In this document: piece after piece, positions 61,174 to 64,000 of the stretch
Numbering within the stretch: position 1 is the first letter of the stretch
Layout of the letters: every line of letters starts with the position of its first letter
Assembly: GCF_012939955.1 (NCBI RefSeq)
Contig: NZ_SPMY01000019.1
Span: 127,782 to 191,781 of the forward strand
DNA length: 64,000 nt
Source of the DNA: Candidatus Accumulibacter phosphatis
GTDB taxonomy: Bacteria; Pseudomonadota; Gammaproteobacteria; Burkholderiales; Rhodocyclaceae
Direction: 5' to 3'
Program-made: the position numbers and the translations under genes
The notes under the pieces: model-generated
Databases searched by the model: none
What the model was told of the DNA's origin: nothing
The model's input: the letters and a program-made list of their open reading frames with translations, nothing else

Positions 61174-63955
61174 TCAAGCGTGTGCGGGCACAAGCTCGAA
61201 GAGAAAGTAAAAGAGCCCAAGATTTGTTGGCAACGGCATCGGGCGCGAAACACAACTCCAGTTCGGAAGTGTTCGCTTGACGAGTTCCTGATAGTCCCAA
61301 GAATACGAATACGGAGTGGTCTCGATATCACGAGACAACGCCCGGTTGTAATTGCGTACCACTTTTCCTTCATCTCCAAGCCACGGCTCAAGCAAATACA
61401 CGGCTATTCGGGAGATGCGCGCCAATTCCTTCAACGCGACTTCAGGATGAGGCAAGTGATCTAACACAGAAACCGTAAATGCAACATCAAAGGCCCCATC
61501 TGCCAGCTCCTTCAGCGAAGACTCGTCGCTAACTTGCACGTTCAGCCCGAACCCCTTGGCCACCGCGACGGCCGCGCGATTAACGTCAACGCCGGCCAAT
61601 AGTGTGTTGGGCATCCTGTCGCGCATCGCGAGCAGGTTCTTTCCAGCGTTGCAACCGAACTCAAAAACGCTCTTCGGTGAATGCCGGGCAAGCTCTTTTG
61701 CCAAGGCCTCCGACCACTCTTGACGCTTGGTGTAGGTCGCATGAGAGGCGGCGTCCAGCGACGACCAATACGCTTTTGCATCATCGGCTTCCGACTCCGG
61801 AAAAGTTGCTGCTGGCCGGATTTCATGAGCGCCCGGCTCGGCTCCAACGCAATGTACCTGAATTGCCTCTTCAGACACCGAGATCACCGGCCTAGGCGGC
61901 ACCGGCGCACGAGCTGTCCTAATATTGCCAAGAGAGTCACGGATGAAGGCTATGACATCCAGCCGGTCGCCTCCGCCCGCATGCGAAAAACACGCGCAGG
62001 GCTCGTTCGAATACCAGCGAGCGTCTACTCGCTGACCGTCAACCAGCAAATAAAAAGCGGATTCCGGGGCGTATCCGCCTTTCGAAGCGCCGAGCTCGCA
62101 CCGCGCCAATACCTGTCCGTCGCGCCACTCTGCTAACGCGGTCAGAAAAGGGGCGCCATCCACATCGAACCAGACAAGCGGCTCCTCCACGCCTTCCTTG
62201 TCGTCCAATAGGACGGCGACTTGACTGGCCGAGTTACCGCCAGCAAGCGCAGCAAGAATTTTCTCCAGCATCGCCTTGGGCGGTACCGCGTGACCCGTAC
62301 CCCATTTCCCGAACCAGCAAGCCATTTCTCCCTGCTTTTGCCGGAACGAATGGGCTGACAACCGTTCCCAGGTTGCAGTTCGCAGGTACGGCCCGGCATG
62401 CTTGAGGAGGTGCCAGTCGCCGCGGTTCTGTAGGTAGAGCAGTTCCCCTATTCCTGCCTTCTCCCGTCCGGTGAGATCATGGTCGATTCCCGATTCAGCG
62501 AGAATTGCCTGAATCGAAAACCGCTGAACCTCGTCCGACGCGTCGCCATTGAGCCCATTTTCATCGGCGGAACGCGGAAAGGCCGCCCTAAGATAGCTTG
62601 CAACTGCGGACGCGCCATATTCGCCAATCGACGTTTGAGGGTTCCACACCAGGCCGGTCGCTCGCAAGCGCAGACGTGGCAGTACCGACAGCACGGCGAA
62701 ACCGCCGCCGCTGCCGCCAATTAGCAAGGGCTTGCAGCTAAACGTTTCGGAGAAGTGATCGACGATCTCGGCAATCAGGTCAGGCAGATTCGGCAAATGG
62801 TCATTGCCCGCATACCACGCCAGCGACACGTCGCCGCTCCGTGCCATGGTTGGGTCGGATACGGCCAGAAGAGGCAGCTTTAGCGCTTCCGACAAGCCAA
62901 GCCCTGAAAAAAAAGGAGCACGCTGATCATTCCGATTAGATACGGCACCGCTGAACGGAACCAGCAGCGGCTGCCCTCCCCGCCCTGCACGGAGTATTTC
63001 GCTGCCTTGAATCATCAGATCAATCGATTCAACCCCGATAAGTATGCGGTAGATGCCATCGCGCGGGAAACCCGTCTCCAGCGCCACATCCAAACTTGGG
63101 TAGGTGAATACGGGCTTGTGCCATCGATCGTAGTCACACAAGCGAACGGTAGGCGAAGATGGCAGTGTTGCGTCTTCACACAATTCTGCTCCATGCGACT
63201 TTTGTAGATTTTTCAGACTGGTCAGCATATCCAGGGCAACAAGATAATAGTCCTCTATGTAGTGAAATGGGCTGATACCCCAGCGGTGATTCACCGCCCC
63301 TCTCATCAATTCTATTGGAAACTGCATGAACTGCTCAGCGCCAAAATCGCGACTCATGCGCCGGTACATCTTGTCTAGCAGGCAATTGGCATTGGCAATC
63401 CGTGACTCGCTGAACATTGCGCCAAATGCCTCGCCAGTAGCGGTCTCCCTACTCCAATAAACCTTGTTGACGCATACTTTTTTTTAACACTCCTGTGCCC
63501 CGAAACTTCTCAACGAGAAAACTCCACCCCGCCTCCCACAAGGCAAAAAACTCACCGCTGCCCGACCGTACTATCGATCCCCGCCCGGCCGAGCAGTCGA
63601 ACTCGGTGCCCAGGAACTCGTTGGAAATCGTGCATCCGGTTCCGTCTTTGGTGACATACAGATCGAAGCGCTCATCAATAAGATCTATCCGTTAAAACGT
63701 CAAAAGACCAATTGTCGATTTCGGCCAAAAATAGTTTCTTGATGTCCTGCGTGACCATCCGGCGCTGAAATGTTGACTTTATTTTTTTTGAGATGCACCT
63801 CTTCATCCAAAGGCTGTAGTGCGAGTGACGCCAACGAGCTACGCGCGTAATAAGCGAAAAAGTTCGAATTCACCATGCACGCCACCATGGTTAAAGATGT
63901 CACGCGAAACACAGCTGCCTAGGATTAGCACCTTGAGTTTGGACGGTATCGCCAC
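61174..63955 (-). CDS. DUF6270 - alpha/beta-hydrolase-like - methyltransferase fusion (frame broken four times)
   Basis: Corrected length is about 925 residues from a GTG at 63955. The N-terminal region (about 1-270) is DUF6270-like: KLKVLILGSCVSRDIFN, ARSSLASLAL, IDLIDERFDLY. The middle (about 290-560) resembles an alpha/beta hydrolase (nucleophile-like GGSGGGFAVL). A short beta-rich part follows. The C-terminal 190 residues are a class I methyltransferase (SVFEFGCNAGKNLLAM, VLDHLPHPEVAL). Breaks lie at 63857-63861, 63782-63789, 63689-63690 and 63478-63485. Deleting one base at each gives a length exactly divisible by three. DUF6270 proteins occur in capsule clusters; activity is unknown. 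Confidence 0.78.
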
Positions 63956-64000
63956 TTGGGTTCAGTGTTTCTGAAAGTAGCGACCAACCGAAAGCATCGG

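Overview
The window reads as chromosomal DNA from a GC-rich betaproteobacterium. The best fit is a Rhodocyclales-type organism, possibly Candidatus Accumulibacter. That is inference from gene content (a PEP-CTERM protein with a sigma-54-type promoter, Wza/Wzb/Wzc exopolysaccharide genes, a DUF455 ferritin-like protein beside a conserved small protein, a glycine riboswitch-controlled gcvTHP operon); no marker gene settles it. I saw no rRNA, tRNA or CRISPR array.

Layout. 1-6.5 kb (minus strand): exopolysaccharide assembly genes (WecA-like initiating transferase, low-molecular-weight phosphatase, Wza-like exporter, Wzc-like tyrosine autokinase cut by the window edge) and a PEP-CTERM protein. 6.9-11.7 kb: promoter, tandem glycine riboswitch, intrinsic terminator, then gcvT-gcvH-gcvP. 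11.9-21.4 kb: housekeeping and stress genes: glutathione peroxidase, DUF455 ferritin-like protein, Bcr/CflA exporter, a ClpX-like ATPase lacking several ClpX elements, an alpha/beta hydrolase, an NfeD-slipin pair, a persulfide-dioxygenase/rhodanese fusion and a 1-Cys peroxiredoxin. 21.4-24.8 kb: a phosphonate-type (or selenate-type) ABC importer. 24.9-33.4 kb: a double-domain racemase, penicillin acylase, patatin lipoprotein, isochorismatase, pirin and LysR. 33.4-38.2 kb: a PAS-GGDEF-EAL protein and a CheR-PAS protein whose CheB part is truncated at a dispersed repeat.

39.1-43.3 kb holds the most interesting accessory module. It is a two-gene cassette of a TPR/TRAFs-binding-like patatin with C-terminal membrane helices, and a MPFG-type TIR-like/nucleoside-deoxyribosyltransferase-like protein with the same kind of helical repeats. 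It lies between two direct copies of a roughly 85-125 bp dispersed repeat and looks like a candidate conflict or defence system.

43.6-56.6 kb is a minus-strand capsule/polysaccharide cluster: a sialyltransferase-like domain fused to a double KpsC module, several GT2/GT4 enzymes and a methyltransferase-P-loop fusion. It is followed by a decayed IS5-type element (56.6-57.8 kb), an AT-richer heparinase-like/RTX gene (57.9-61.0 kb) and a DUF6270-hydrolase-methyltransferase fusion (61.2-64.0 kb).

Caution on data quality. At least ten of these coding regions or junctions read through only after removing one base from a homopolymer, and the restored genes have exactly divisible lengths (gcvT, CheR, EAL, KpsC twice, the methyltransferase fusion, about thirteen sites in the RTX gene, three homopolymers plus one GG dinucleotide in the DUF6270 gene). 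This looks like systematic over-calling of homopolymers rather than mass pseudogenisation. I have therefore annotated these genes as continuous CDS with the break points noted.
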